This document shows positions 9,661-21,911 of a DNA stretch of 64,000 nucleotides, piece after piece. Each line of letters starts with the position of its first letter. The stretch's first letter is position 1. The DNA comes from Reticulitermes speratus (taxonomy: Eukaryota > Arthropoda > Insecta > Blattodea > Rhinotermitidae). The stretch spans positions 21,728,406 through 21,792,405 of the forward strand of contig JAJKFL010000004.1 in the NCBI GenBank assembly GCA_021186555.1, in the 5' to 3' direction. Both the position numbers and the translations under genes were made by a program. Under the pieces are notes generated by a model. The model ran no database searches. It saw only the letters and a list, made by a program, of their open reading frames with translations, and was not told the DNA's origin.

Positions 9661-11224
9661 TCTGTTACTTAGTAAAAAACGCTTAACAATGCACATGTAC
9701 AGATGTACATAAGCCGTAAACTTGTAATAAAATTAACAAGCACATGTATGTTTGTTTATCTTATTGATAACGAAATTTAGGGCGTTAAACAAAATATTAT
9801 TTCAGTAGTCAGAAAGGTTAAACATCTGTCGTCCTGAAACCCTTTTCATTGGAACACTCAAATTGTGTCGTGTTCTGCGAACTTACTGAACAACCTAAAA
9901 CAGAGTTTGTGTAGAAGATTTACACTACTTTATAGCTGAACTTTATCAAATGACACAATTAGAGCACAGCAGCGAGGTGCAGTTAATGACAAGAGTGAAG
10001 AAAGACAGTCTCTTTCGTGACAAAGAAAAAAGCAAACGTCTTTCATGTTTATGGGAATCAGCGTGCAAAAATAGAAACAGCAATTTACTTCCAACGTATA
10101 TGCCAATTAGTTCTCTTCGCTTCTTGTAATTTCAAAATCCGACACAAGCGTCAGAAGGGAGAAAGAAGACAGACGATAGGTACAGTAAAATGCAACAAAG
10201 CGTCTGAGTCTCTCCAGGAGCAAGTTACAGAATCTATGGTATGTTCATCCGACGGTTTTTTAAATTGATTACGATTAATGCGATAGAGAAAACTGCATTA
10301 TCCCTTCAAAGCACAGTAAGTATGGCACACACCACCCTGGCGGTCGTTCCCATTCATCACCTTTCAACGTTCCATAATTACAGATAGACCATAAAGCAGC
10401 ACAGAACAGTATAATAATCGGCTCAATAACAAATCTGGCTATGGACAGAAAAGTTAAATATTTTGGTAAAAAAAGTATGTAAAAATGAGAATTTGCTTGA
10501 TACAAATTCAGTAAATACAGCTGTAACGCACCGGCCTGCAAATATTCAACGTATAATTACTTACCTTAAGTTGATAAAGTCCAAATTTAAGTTATTCTTC
10601 AACAAAATTGAGGCGTTATGTTTAATTAATTAAATGCCTGCATCTTACAATTAAATAAATGGCCGGCACAAGACTCACAGTTGTTAATTACCGTTACGAA
10701 AATTCCCGACGCCTCTAAGCATCACAACAGACCTTCATCGCCCTACCGTCACTTCTGTACTTTCAGGCATGAGCCTTGACTTTTGATATTACACATACTA
10801 TGTACATATACTATACTCATTTTACAAAAAAGACTAATTTATACTGTCGATATACCTATAAGTTTCTCTTCATGCTTATCCGTTTAATAACTACTGAACT
10901 AATATAAAAATAAACATAAAATATAATTTCAGAGAAAGCTGTCACAGTAGGCTAAATTTTCTCAAAATTTGTAACTCCCCACTAAAAAAAAAATTTGGTG
11001 ATTTGAGAATGCTTGAAGCAGAAGCGACACGTTCGCTACTTCAGTGTAACGTCACAACCTTTCGTTAGGTAATTAACTCCACAGAGTACAGTCACTTTAC
11101 AGAAACTTATGCTCGTTGAAGTGGTCAAAATATTCCACTCCTTGCACGGAACCCAGAAGTTTATTATCACAAGGGCCCATCACTGGATCATATCCTGAGC
11201 TATTTTAATCCGGTCCATAGCCTC
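9661..11224. other. Unassigned AT-rich DNA
   Basis: No gene or element is recognised. The frame 10017-10268 (+) has no family resemblance. Confidence 0.5.
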
Positions 11225-11440
11225 ACATTCCATTATCTCAACATACATTTTAACAACATTCTAGCAATTATACTTTGCTTTCCATACGTTCTATTTCCTT
11301 CAGGCTTACCGTCTACAATTACGTATGCAACTCCCTCATACGCGCTACCAATGTTCCGTCTTCTGCATTTCATTACCTTCTTAATATAGCGCTCACGAAA
11401 CAGCAATTTGTCGTAACCCACACAATTCGTCAAACTGAGA
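11225..11440 (-). pseudogene. Non-LTR retrotransposon ORF tail, badly decayed
   Basis: The minus frame includes AYEGVAYVIVDGKPEGNRTYG, comparable to the AYRVLVGKPEGKRPLG motif of the LINE tail family that recurs in this window. Upstream, CRRRNIGSA sits where the GHVARMGE.RNA segment would be. Downstream similarity is lost. Low confidence on its own, but the orientation and order agree with the family. Confidence 0.4.
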
Positions 11441-12242
11441 TTCCCACATTACTAGACAGTTGGGTTACAAACACACTCTCTGTCAAAATGTTGTGTCCAT
11501 AAAATAATTGCTTGTCCTTATATTTTCGTAGAAACATAACATGCTTCAGTGTTGGTCTGTTGAGAATCGGTCAAGATTTTTTCTGTCTCCTGTGGGTGAC
11601 GACAAATTGCCGTTTCATGAGCGACATAGTGAAGAACACAATTTGTGAAGCGCTTTATGATGCAGAATTTTCTACTGTCCATTTAAACTTCTTTCACAAT
11701 AAATATTCTTCTAGCACTGTCTTAAGCACTGTCAACTTCTTCCTGCAGTAGAATAATTACGACTCAGGTGCTAATGTTAGAATCAATATAAATCAAATCT
11801 GGTGATTCCTCTCCCTAAGGCATTCATGTCAGATCGTGAAGTTATTTCCAGATTTCCAGGTAAGTCAGGATGCAGCTACTTACAAGAGGAAGTCCTGTTC
11901 CCAGCAAGGATTAGCCCCCTTCACTGTCACCGTCGTGGACTTGACGTTCTGAAGCTTCAGCGTGACGTACGTGTTGTAGTTTGTGGCTGAAACAGTAACA
12001 TTACACAGTCGGTTATCTCCCTCAGATTCTCTAAAAACAAACTGTAATTACGGGGTACACGGAAAGCTACTAAGTCAAACACAGTGCCGAAATTAGAAAA
12101 TAAATGTCCACGTCGTGGTCAAATGATACTTCAGTTTTCTATCATCATGAAATAATTTTCGACGCACCACTGCTTCATACCTAAAACAGTGGAAAGCCAC
12201 TTATAACTAACTACCTAACCAACTACATGGACCAGAGTCCTT

Positions 12243-12600
12243 TCTGAGAAACTAACAAGTCCTCAGCTAGTCAGAAATTCCCCACATATGAAACCCGAGA
12301 GCTCATTGACCCCATTCACAAGCGCCCGCCACCTGTCTCTATCCTCAGCCAGATCAATCCAGTACATGCCTCCTTCATCCCACTTCTTGAAGATCCATTT
12401 TGATTATTATCCTCCCATCTACGTCCAGGTCTTCCAAGTGATCTCTTTCCCTCAGGTCTCCCCACCAAAACCCTGTATGCACCTCTCCTGTCCCCCATAC
12501 GCGCCACATTCCCAGCTCATCCCATTCTTCTTGACTTGATCACCGAATAATATTTGGTAAGGAGTACAGATCATAAAGCTCCTCGTTAGGAAAGCCTCTC
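12243..12600 (-). pseudogene. Non-LTR retrotransposon ORF tail
   Basis: The minus frame 12316-12507 reads MARMGDRRGAYRVLVGRPEG KRSLGRPGRRWEDN and then N(Q)NGSSRSGMKEA. This is the conserved C-terminus found after the reverse-transcriptase domain of a widespread insect LINE family, which normally continues WEDNIKMDL.EVGW...DWI.LAQDRD.WRALVNAVMN. The rest (IWLRIETGGGRL...) is shifted out of frame. Sequence to about 12600 on the right belongs to the preceding segment (IR.IKSRRM). No reverse-transcriptase core is present, as expected for a 5'-truncated copy. Confidence 0.75.
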
Positions 12601-14699
12601 ATAACAAGCAATAATTATCTAACATAATTTATCCTTAAAAGATGACAGCCGCTCAGCTAGTCAAAAAATGCACGTATTTTGTACAAACCGAAGGGTTCAT
12701 AATATGACCACAAGAGTCCACCACTAGCTCCATATCTGAGCAAGACGAAACCAGCACACATCCCACACCCTACTTTAAAATGTGTTGTAATACCGCAGAA
12801 GACTGGAATCTACTTCAGCATCGCTGTGACACCTCAAATCTCGGCTAAACCGAATTTAGCCGGATTTAGGATGGCGGCTTTCATAACCGCTTACCGTGTT
12901 GTGAACGTTCTTAAGAGAACCAGGAACAGTTACACTCAAAATATTTAGCATTTTCAGCCTCCTAGCCGCCATAAATGTTTTAAAAATTGTCACAGCAAAC
13001 TACATTTTAAACAATTGAAATTATATAAATAATTTTGTAACCTCATTTATTTCTGTCTTTCTGTTTACTGTACCATGAATATGTTACGGACATGAAGATT
13101 TTCCTGGATTCCTTTATTTCGCAATATACCAATAATACACAATACAATTTTGCGACATAGATTCTTAGGCACCATCAACTATAAAACGCGCCCAGACTTC
13201 CTATAATATTAAAATGCAAAAAAGGGCGTCTAAGAATTAAGAAAATGCAGTAAATTAGTGGCAGTATAATGGACATCATTCACGTCAGTATAAAAGTAGA
13301 TCCATTTAATAAAACGTTATGTATCTATGTGTGTTATAATATATATAATATATATATATATATGTATACCACAGAATAGATAAATCCAACAGAAATTAGT
13401 GGCGGATAAAAACTGACAAATATCTTGGGAAAGTTATATATTTAAGTACCACTAAGTGTCCTAAGTGTCCTACCACTAAGTTTGCTGCTTTGACACCACT
13501 GAGCACAACTTCCAAGTGTTGTCTTCGAGAACCTCCACATTTACGTACGAGCATTTCGCCACGTAAGAATGTCTATTCAAAACCGTAACCCACGCAAGTG
13601 GTTGGCAAGTTTACTGAATATTTGAGCGACTGACTTCGGTGAGGTTTCCTCCGTCTTATCTAGGGACCAAAATGAGGAGGACTGGGCCCTGTTCCCTATA
13701 AATAATTCAGAACTAAGGCCACCTTCTGTTCCATACACGTTAAGCAACTGGTTCGTGCTGTAAGCTCCTCCATCCTTGGTCACTTACATTTAAAAAAAAA
13801 CAGTGTGCCAGAGACGGGCTGGATTTCAGTGATAACAGCTACAGTTTAATAAAGACCAAGTTATACTCATAAATGTGGAAGGTAATGTTGAGACAAGCTT
13901 TAAGAAAGTACGTTTTGATAACACTGATTACACGGAAATGGGTCAGGATCGGATCCATACAGAGGAAATTAATGTTGGAGAGGTGGTGGCCTTTGGAATC
14001 CAATGAAAGAGCAAACGACACAGTTACTCAGTTGTTTGTTTGCTTACTTAATACATTTTCTGATAATCCAGTTCAAGTCGTCTGAATATGTTATTCCAAA
14101 TATATCAGCAGGATTAAGCCCCTGCGATAACCTGACGCTCTAACTGAAAATATCATCATCATCCCTCATCATCACCATCATCATGATGTATGATTGCTAC
14201 ATCGTACTGTAGGACACATATTTAAACTGCGTTACTGCCTTTCTATCTTACCGGCAGATTAACGCTGACACAGCGGCATATTACAAATTTCAGTCTTAAA
14301 ACCTGCTTGTTTTTGAGGAGCTGTGAGTCATAAACTAATTTTGTCTCTTACAATGAAAATGAAAGTTTATGCCTGAATAAATATTTGGCTATGCAAAATA
14401 TGTGTCAGGTAGATAAAGCAAAAGCGATGTAATATACACTGCATAATTTATAATAAAGTTCAATAGGACAATAGAATAAAGAGGACGTACCGGGAACCGG
14501 TGCAGCCTGTTTTATAACAGACTATCAGAGAACTAAATATCGCAATAGACGAAGAAATAAGAGTAAATTCCCAGGGACACTAAACGCCGCGTAATACAGA
14601 TATTGCTTAATAATGATCAGACGTCTAGACAGTAACATAAGAGTGTAATTAGAAATGAAGTGCATTAAATTAGTTTTCTTGTGATCAGCAATATGAGAA
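12601..14699. other. Unassigned AT-rich DNA
   Basis: No gene is seen. An AT microsatellite lies at 13336-13367, a short CTAAGTGTC duplication near 13451-13470, and a CAT-rich patch near 14155-14186. The frames 13839-14021 (-) and 13873-14085 (+) overlap as shadows of each other. Confidence 0.5.
13336..13367. repeat. (AT)n microsatellite
   Basis: An imperfect AT dinucleotide run. Confidence 0.9.
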
Positions 14700-14830
14700 A
14701 GAAAGGCAGGCAGAATTTTGGAATCAAGAAATGGATGGTTTGGTCACGTTTACAGCACAGGAGACAGTCCTACCAACAGAGAGCTTCCAGTTGTGGTGAC
14801 GAGGAGCAAGGAAGTTTAGGACACTTATAA
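14700..14830 (+). pseudogene. Possible LINE tail of another family
   Basis: One plus frame reads WFGHVYSTGDSPTNRELPVV followed by VTRSK. W(F/Y)GHV.R..D is the usual start of the post-RT region of several LINE families, and VVVTRSKG is common after it. Only about 40 codons are alignable by eye, so this is tentative. Confidence 0.35.
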
Positions 14831-15945
14831 AAAGGGATTATACCAAAGCCATTTTACTGTGGTCAAAACTGGGACTTCACTAATTTTAAATTTGTTGCTC
14901 ATAATAATAACATCCTGCAAATACATAAATATGGAGAAAGTATAGGATTCCTACCATCCTAAAAGAAGTCCTGTTCAAGGAACCGACATGACATCCAATT
15001 ATGTCTGCAATATTTACTTTAACAGCAAACAAACTTTACTAACCGCCTTGAACCAAGCTCTCCACCAAATTAAGGAAAACAGGTACGTTCGAAAGAAATT
15101 TGAGAAAGTTTACAGAAAATACTGAAACATGGTTTCGAGTGTGCTTTCTTCTGAAGACTTCTGATTGGATATTACTATTTTTTTGGGTGGTTATAAACTA
15201 ATAATTAAGCACTTACACACCCTGACGTGTGTTATTTCTAATGCCTTTCTACCGACGTCTCACCCGCAGAAAAATAGGTGTAAAGACTAAGATTTTGCTC
15301 CTCTAAACTAGGAAAATAGGCGCCTAAATGTATGATAAAAATTAAACACCTACAATTTAAAAAAAGCGGTTGCGTTTTCACATTTCGGTTTTGGCTATTC
15401 TGGGTCCCTTGATACTGGGACCTCAAATAGGCTTTCTGAAATAGCCCCTGTTGATAGACGTATATGGAGCCCTGGTGGAATGCTAACTCGCAGGGGCGAC
15501 CAAAATGCTAAGAGAAAAATCTACCACCAGCGTTATAATTTAAATTACACATCGACGTCCGTTGGATTGAACCCGGGCCTCCGTGGTCAGAAATCTCCAT
15601 GAAGCGCCTACGTTATGGCAAGACCGTTACAAAACCCATTACAAATCGTGATTTATTAGCCGTAATTTTTAATGCTTTTGTTGTAAATTCCACACACATT
15701 CACGATGGAGGTGCTCCTGGCAATGTCTGTGCATCTTTGAAACTTTGAGTGAAAACTTCGAATGTGAGTACAAATGTCCATGCCAATAAACAAGTAAATG
15801 CAGGTTCTTTGTGGGGTTACCTCAATTTGGGGTACTAACGATAACAGCTATTAATCTTTTTGTAACAATCTCAATAGGAGTTACTTGAATACTCAACTGA
15901 AGACTGATGTGTAACTCCATTAAAATCTTCTTTCATAAGCTAACA
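14831..15945. other. Unassigned DNA
   Basis: No convincing feature. A B-box-like GGGTTCAATCC on the minus strand near 15565-15575 could be an old SINE head, but no body can be matched. Confidence 0.45.
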
Positions 15946-15949
15946 GTGT

Positions 15950-16230
15950 GTAGGCAGTCAAGACATTTTTCACCTTTTATTAGACCCGACGTTTCATTAC
16001 CTTATCCGCAAGAGCTTCCACTGGTCTCTGTTCTGCGTAAATTAATTCCAGTCCACACCCGAGCAAACTTCTCTGTTAATATTCATTTTAATATTATCCA
16101 CCTCTACAAAAATATATGTCGCAACTGGTCTCTTCCCTTCAGTTTTCCAACCGAAATCTTCATACTTTCCAATACATACTACGTTCCCGCCTATGCCATT
16201 CTCCTTAAATTCATTACCCTAACAACAGTT
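15950..16230 (-). pseudogene. Non-LTR retrotransposon ORF tail
   Basis: The minus strand gives IGKYEDFGWKTEGKRPVATY, then VDNIKMNINREVCSGVDWN and TQNRDQWKLLRIR. These correspond in order to YRVLVGKPEGKRPLGRP, WEDNIKMDLREVGWGGVDWI and AQDRDRWRALVNAVMN of the LINE tail. Several frameshifts and stops are needed, so this is a diverged dead copy. Confidence 0.65.
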
Positions 16231-16873
16231 TGACTAAGAGAACAAATCACAAAGTGTATTCTCTTGGCATTACTTCTCTGTCCTTGACTAGAAACTTCTC
16301 CTCAGCTTTCTCTTCTTCAACTGTCTTAAGAGTCGACGCAGTATCACATCCCCAAAGACTTAAGTCTTCACTAATTATTTGGGTAATTCAGGCCTTGCCT
16401 CTTAATTTCGTTTTTGTGAAACACAACACCAATCTTCAAAAACAATAAAATAATTACTAAGGAAGTGTGTAGATTCGTTGATATTAGTTTCTCTTGAGCG
16501 AGACAAATAAATTATTTAAGTAAAGGTTCACACAAGCTAAACTTATTATATGGCCGCATTGATCGTACTGTGGTCTTGCGGATCATGACAACTTGGTAGA
16601 AAGGTGCGGAAGTTTCAGAGAAACGTTACGTGCACGCCTCGAATACGAGCCGTGTGTATGCAGGAGGGCCGGGAGGGTGACTACGCGCATGCCCACTGCA
16701 CTAGTAATGAACACTATTCCTGTATCGCAGACATCATTTATGCCTAACTTCCTACGCTAAACAGTGCCAAGTGACTGATACTGTCGCATAGAGAGTAGCG
16801 TGAATTTACTCACGTCCCGCCAGTTCAGCTCTGACGAATCTTCGTGGCAAGCCTGTAACATCTTCCATTCCCT

Positions 16874-17305
16874 AAACCTGGAAGAAGTACACCAACTAAC
16901 TCACAAGAATTATTAACAAAGTAGGTATATTTTGTAACCCCTACATACGTTTCGGCAATAAAGTTTTACTGTGTTATATGACGTATTAGCTTACATCACT
17001 GACTTAGACACACTGTATCATTTACTCTTAACGTTTAGTTTTATGACTATAGGCATCTATTTCATTTTAATATTTTGAGCGGTATGTGTACTTCCATTAC
17101 AATGCCAAATGTATGTGTATCTGGATGGCCATAGATACTTGCGATTCTTTGATGCGCCCCCTGAGGATGGCAACTTGATTGCCGAAACGTATGTAGGGGT
17201 TACAAATATACCTTACTTTCTTAATAATTCTCGTGCATTAGCTGGTTTAACTTAAACTTATGACAAAATGCACGGTTCATATAACATAAAAAACTGGAAC
17301 AAGTA
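16874..17305 (+). mobile_element. Penelope/retrozyme-like inverted-dimer element 3
   Basis: The flanks AAACCTGGAAGAAGTA (16874-16889) and AAAACTGGAACAAGTA (17290-17305) match at 14 of 16, an aged target-site duplication. The inverted arms are about 16896-16960 and 17176-17250: AAGTAGGTATATTTTGTAAC on the left, its complement on the right. The right arm is followed by ATGCACGGTTCATATAACAT (17268-17287), the family's 3' module, which directly abuts the duplication. The left arm stops before the CUGANGA box, so only the right arm has a complete ribozyme motif. No ORF. Confidence 0.72.
17156..17199 (+). ncRNA. Hammerhead ribozyme motif, intact core
   Basis: CCCC (17157-17160) pairs with GGGG (17196-17199) as stem I. 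CUGAGGA (17161-17167) is followed by an unpaired U and then stem II GGCA...UGCC with a seven-base loop. GAAA is at 17183-17186. The stem III segment ACGUAUGU is self-complementary if G-U pairs are allowed. Predicted cleavage follows A17195. All invariant core positions of the hammerhead family are present. The extra U before stem II is the only departure from the canonical core. Confidence 0.72.
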
Positions 17306-19029
17306 TATTCTTCGAATTTCGTACCCACTTACATGACCACGCTGTGCATTTGGAAGGGGTGGGGAGGGTTATTCGGAGACGATGTCAGGTTACGTACCGT
17401 CAAATGAAAGGGCTGTTCATAAATAATGAGGTAGAAAGGATTCCGAAGAAAGCGGTAGCAGCCTAGTCGAGAGAATATCGCAGCGTTTGCCCACGGAGAG
17501 TGACCCTCAGCCAGAATAGACGATGACCCGCCCGACACACAAAGCAGGTAACTCCCCAGTGCAAGTCCAAAGCCTTAGCGATTCCGTTTGGTTATACGGT
17601 ATCAGGGCTCAGAAGACCACATTGTGGATATTCACCACCGTGAAAACATTAAATCTTGAACAATTAACTATAAATTAACAACTAAGAATTTTCGATTTCT
17701 TTTAGAACAACAAGGACAGGAGTTCCCACCAGTTATAGGAAACTGCACCCTTGTCTTTAACGTGTCAGTTTTATGAGTCAGTTACTGTACAAGTAATAAG
17801 CTTCGTGTAAAGTCGAGTATTGAAACTCCGAATAAGGCTTTTTGTGTCTTTACTGAAAACATAATTTAAGATATTTGACGGTTGTGCTCGCCGATATCGC
17901 ACAGGAAAAACGTGACAAAGTAGAAGATTCAGAGTGGGCTGTGAGCAAGGCAAAACAATTCAATGTTCGAGGAAATGAAATACACACAAATCGTGTTATT
18001 CCCGCCGTTCCTACTGTTTCCATATCACGATTAAACAATGTTTATACTGAGCATTTGTCTCCACGTCCAACAAAATGACTGTTCAGCCTCCTATACGTTA
18101 TATATTGATAGAAGTAGAAAGGCCCCCTACGCCCATTTACAGGACACTGATACGTCGGATGAATTCCTTACAATTCCGCTTAGGTCTACATAATCAGTTC
18201 TGAAACACATTTATTGTAGATACAAATGTATTGTCGCGAAGATAATCACAGGCGCACAAACCGTACTAAATGAAGTTATATATACTGCTGGCTACGATGA
18301 TAACAAGGAGTGTATACCAATGCCAAAGCACAAATTAATTTCCTTCTACTTTTAAGCTTTTATCACGTGGAAAATATAAGGAATATGCAAATTAGATTTA
18401 GGGGGTTTCACGTAGGTGCACATTCAGATTACGGTCTTTGGGGATATAACGCCGTATCATCCTCAGAGGAGGCAACAGGTTTCTCCGAATATCTGTAAGA
18501 GTCCATCAAACTACACACCATAATATTCGAGAAGCCGGCAAGCTTATCTCGTATACCATGGGTTGCCAGCTAGACGAGTTTCGGGAGTTGCACTTTAGGA
18601 GGCAACTTAGGCAAGAGACATGTCTTTAATTTACCAAGTCACATGTACGGTAGCAACACTGCTCACGACCTGAGAGAAGGCAGCCAGCTCTTCGTGTCAG
18701 CGGCAAAAGGAACTGCTGCTTGTTGGCAAATTCATTCATTCATTAAAAAATAATTTTTACCCCTTATTTGACGGCTTATTTTTTACATCCAACATCAGCA
18801 AGTTAGTTTCAGCCAGTTACGAGTCTCCTTGCCATACAAAATCTTTAAGGAGCCGTTCAGATCAGCCTATGTGAACTACTGAATATTACTTCTTACAGGT
18901 AACTTGCGCGAACTGCTATGTTGTCACCCTTGTTACAGACTGTGAATGTAAAGGTATTCCATTTTTTCTAATTAGTTTTAGCACGGTAAGTTTCATGATA
19001 AATCTGTTAAAAAATCATTATGACTAGAT
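17306..19029. other. Unassigned DNA
   Basis: No gene, terminal repeat or tandem array is recognised. Overlapping frames around 17771-18078 on both strands show no family motif. Confidence 0.5.
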
Positions 19030-19300
19030 ACGGGCTAGAAGACAGAGGCATCATGGTTCGATTCCTGGCAGGAGCAACATATTTTGTTTTCCTGTTCTCC
19101 AAAACGTCCACACTGGCTCTGGAACCCCACCAATGTCCTATTCCGTCCGTACTGGGTACGCTTTCCCAGGGGGGGTAAAGCAACCGGCGCGTGAAGGTGA
19201 AAATTCATCTTCATGCAGTGCCAAGGTGGAGCTACAAATCCATGCCCCCATATGCCTTTGTGACGTACACAAGGTCAACTTTATTTTACCTTCATGAGAT
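19030..19300 (+). mobile_element. tRNA-derived SINE family 1, plus strand
   Basis: It begins in the tRNA-like half with GGTTCGATTCCTGGCAGGAG (B-box), then CCAAAACGTCCACACTGGCT, CCGTACTGGGTACGCTTTCC and GGGGGGTAAAGCAACCGGCG. The tail GGTGGAGCTACAAATCCATG leads to CCCCCATATGCCTTTG. The order equals that of the copies at 36.4 and 58.3 kb. The A-box half is weak. Confidence 0.72.
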
Positions 19301-20286
19301 GTACGTAAACTATATCTTTTTGCTGTTATTTATAAAAGGCACAAAAGACTCAGAGTAAATCAGCAGTGCAAACAACCCCACCATTTCCAACTACCCTTCT
19401 CAGATTTGTGTAATCTTCACTGCAATCGACGTGCTTCCAGCATTAAGTGCAACATTTTACTACTAGAGGCCCGAAGAAAATAAACTATCATTTTTATTAA
19501 CTTATTTGTTTACATTTTTTAGTGAACTGTTCCTGTGCTTGACGAAAACCCCAGGCAATGAAGACCTTTGAAGAACTGAATGTAGCTCCACTCATGTTAC
19601 ATCGGCACTTCCGTTCAAGTGTAGCAGTCGATATTTCAACAGTACATCTACAAATCGATGTACTGTGTTGTTAACATCTCAGTGTAGTTGGCAGCCTTAT
19701 TTAAAGTTCAGGAGGTTTCGGGTTTGAGCCTCTGTCTGATGACTTGACTGAAGAGCTGTTCTGTCGTTCTCAATGTCCCTATGTTCTAGCAGTTCAACAC
19801 ATGTCAAGGCCCACTTCTCTCAAAATCCTACCCAAATTTATAATACGCAAAATCCTTTTATGTATGGGAGTTAAAAATAAGATATGCAGGAATTACTAAC
19901 GGTGAAAAAGTTACAACTTGTGACATGTTATCTTGTCAAGAAAGTTCTTCGTGTTTGTCCTTTCCCAATATACTAAATTTTGAAAAGTCCATCTAAAACA
20001 GTTTCCCCAGCTAAACAAGAAAGGACGACTGTCTAAACTGTACATATTTTACTAAACAGTACAGAGATATCAATATACGTCTCAGTATCATTTTGATAAA
20101 CATGACAATTGTATTAATGACAATAACGGTTACAATAATTTGGACAGAAATTTATTTATAACACTACGGAAAATCTGCCCCGGGCTTAAATAGACAGCGG
20201 AGTGAAGCAGACAACTGACCTCTCTCTCTCTAGAGCTGCGGCTAAAAATAAATGGAGCTGCTCTCACTCCTTCATATACGAGTATC
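19301..20286. other. Unassigned DNA
   Basis: No gene or repeat ends are seen. A short self-complement (ACATCTACAAATCGATGTAC-like, near 19645) is too small to interpret. Confidence 0.45.
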
Positions 20287-20400
20287 TTCATGGTTTGAAC
20301 TTCACGTTATATTTACCGTGCATTATTGTACAATTGATTAACTCACACCAACAAATGCACCAAAACAAGTTTGTCACTGATTTCTTTATTAAGAGATTTC

Positions 20401-20445
20401 TCCAATACGCATTTCGGCACTTCTATATTGCCATCATCAGGGGCA
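20401..20445 (-). ncRNA. Hammerhead motif, left arm of element 4
   Basis: Reading the minus strand: GCCC, CUGAUGA, U, GGCA...UGCC, GAAA, UGCGUAU, U, GGAG. Core boxes are complete. Stem I is short (CC with GG, then mismatched), the weakest point. It is the mirror image of the motif at 20507-20553. Confidence 0.6.
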
Positions 20446-20506
20446 TCGTTGAGGTTTGTACATAGACCAATTTATTATAGACATTGGTCTATGTACAAAC
20501 CTCAAC

Positions 20507-20553
20507 GATCCCCTGATGATGGCAATATAGAAGTGCCGAAATGCGTATTGGAG
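20507..20553 (+). ncRNA. Hammerhead motif, right arm of element 4
   Basis: CUGAUGA is at 20513-20519, stem II GGCA with UGCC follows an extra U, and GAAA is at 20538-20541. The stem III segment AUGCGUAU (20541-20548) is self-complementary with G-U pairs. U20549 would be the cleavage-site base (AUU triplet). Stem I has only two strong pairs as read, so self-cleavage alone may be poor. Confidence 0.6.
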
Positions 20554-20627
20554 AAATCTCTTAATAAAGAAATCAGTGACAAACTTGTTTTGGTGCATTT
20601 GTTGGTGTGAGTTAGTTCATGGTTTGA

Positions 20628-21484
20628 GTTTTAATTGAATACATGGACAATTTCACTAAAAAAATATGAAGAAATAATTCAACCAAAAATGGGTGGTAAA
20701 TGTCGCACTCCCGTCCATCATTACTATGATAGCTGATTCTTAGTTTATTTCAAGACGCTGTTTCAACTACAGAATTTATGCAGCTTCGAATGAGATTATA
20801 TGACAAAAATCTATAGGAAACCATGAAGTATGCTGGGCACAGAAATATCCATTCTTGGTCGAACTAAATTATGTATTCCGTTGTCTTGTTTCCAAAATCT
20901 ACACAAAGCTGTATATTTGGTTATTATCAAGGTAGATACATTATCACATTTTGTATGAGATAAAATAATTTGTTATAACAAAGTAAAATATCTCCAGATG
21001 TATGTCAGAAGTAAAGCTGTCAATCTCCGTATCAACCAATCACGAGGCGTAATTCCGTCACGTCATCATATTAGCTGTTACTAAATCCAGTGAGTTTACC
21101 CATTATGACTCCGCAGTAATTTAAAAATTTAAAATAGATTTTGTCTTCCATAATTGCTTTCAATGCATTGTACTAGTTAATTGTGATGTGATCCTATCAC
21201 AATTATCACGCAGATCCAAAATGGATAAAAGTATTTTATACTTGGGACAACATTTCGAGTTCAAGTGTTGCTTGTGTCCAACCAAAACCAAGAAGACAGA
21301 TTATTTTTAATAATAGATGCCATACTGTGCTATATATTCGTTTTCACTTTGGCTGGTAATAATTGACACTTTCTACATTTTCCTTATAATGAAAACACGT
21401 GTTTAAATATTTGTATTGTTTAATTTACAATAACAAATATTGCTCCATCTTTAACAGTCTCACTTGTCACTGATTAAATTTAAG
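20628..21484. other. Unassigned AT-rich DNA
   Basis: No gene or repeat is recognised. Confidence 0.5.
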
Positions 21485-21616
21485 CAGAGGTATGAAATAC
21501 TCAGTCCAACATAACTTTTATTTATCAAATATAGCCAGCTACATGTTCCGGATAATATTTATCTGGTTACATTTGATAAATAAAAGTTGCGTTTGGAAGA
21601 GTATATTATACCTCTG
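21485..21616. mobile_element. Palindromic MITE-like hairpin, 54 bp arms
   Basis: The arms 21485-21538 and 21563-21616 are inverted copies with about eight differences and a 24 bp spacer. They share TTTGATAAATAAAAGTT, and the outer ends are CAGAGGTAT and ATACCTCTG. The size and symmetry fit a foldback MITE. I could not find a matching target duplication. Confidence 0.6.
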
Positions 21617-21911
21617 GTCATATCGTAAACACAACGGGGAAGAATCAACTTGAGACAAAATGTACCAAATCTTCAGTAAAGATCCTTGGTAAGGCCAGTG
21701 TTTATATGCCATGCAAGGCACAAGGAAAAGAAACAACCAAGGACATTTTCAGAGGGCAGATTCAGTATAAGCTAAATAATCCACTTATGTAAACAAATGG
21801 TTAAAACCTAACAATCTCGAGACACGTTGGATTAGTAGGGGAAATTTCCAGCTTTTGGAATAAAGAACAGCCATATCCATTATGTACATCAAATAACTGA
21901 AATATATGCGA

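Larger units (their letters stand above)
20287..20627 (-). mobile_element. Penelope/retrozyme-like inverted-dimer element 4, youngest copy
   Basis: An exact 12 bp duplication TTCATGGTTTGA (20287-20298 and 20616-20627) flanks a 317 bp element. Next to the left copy is the 3' module on the minus strand, ending ATGCACGGTAAATATAACGT when read in its own direction (20301-20320). Then follow two inverted arms, 20339-20470 and 20484-20614, that differ by a single one-base indel over about 131 bp and are separated by 13 bp. Each arm has a hammerhead motif pointing away from the centre. There is no ORF. The near identity of the arms implies recent formation or gene conversion. Confidence 0.8.

Noticed and set aside
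15540..15620. tRNA-like sequence on the minus strand (GGGTTCAATCC)
   Set aside because: Only the B-box is convincing. No cloverleaf or SINE body could be matched.
18440..18485. Possible hammerhead (CUCUGAGGAUGAUACGGCG on the minus strand)
   Set aside because: There is no GAAA box after the putative stem II.
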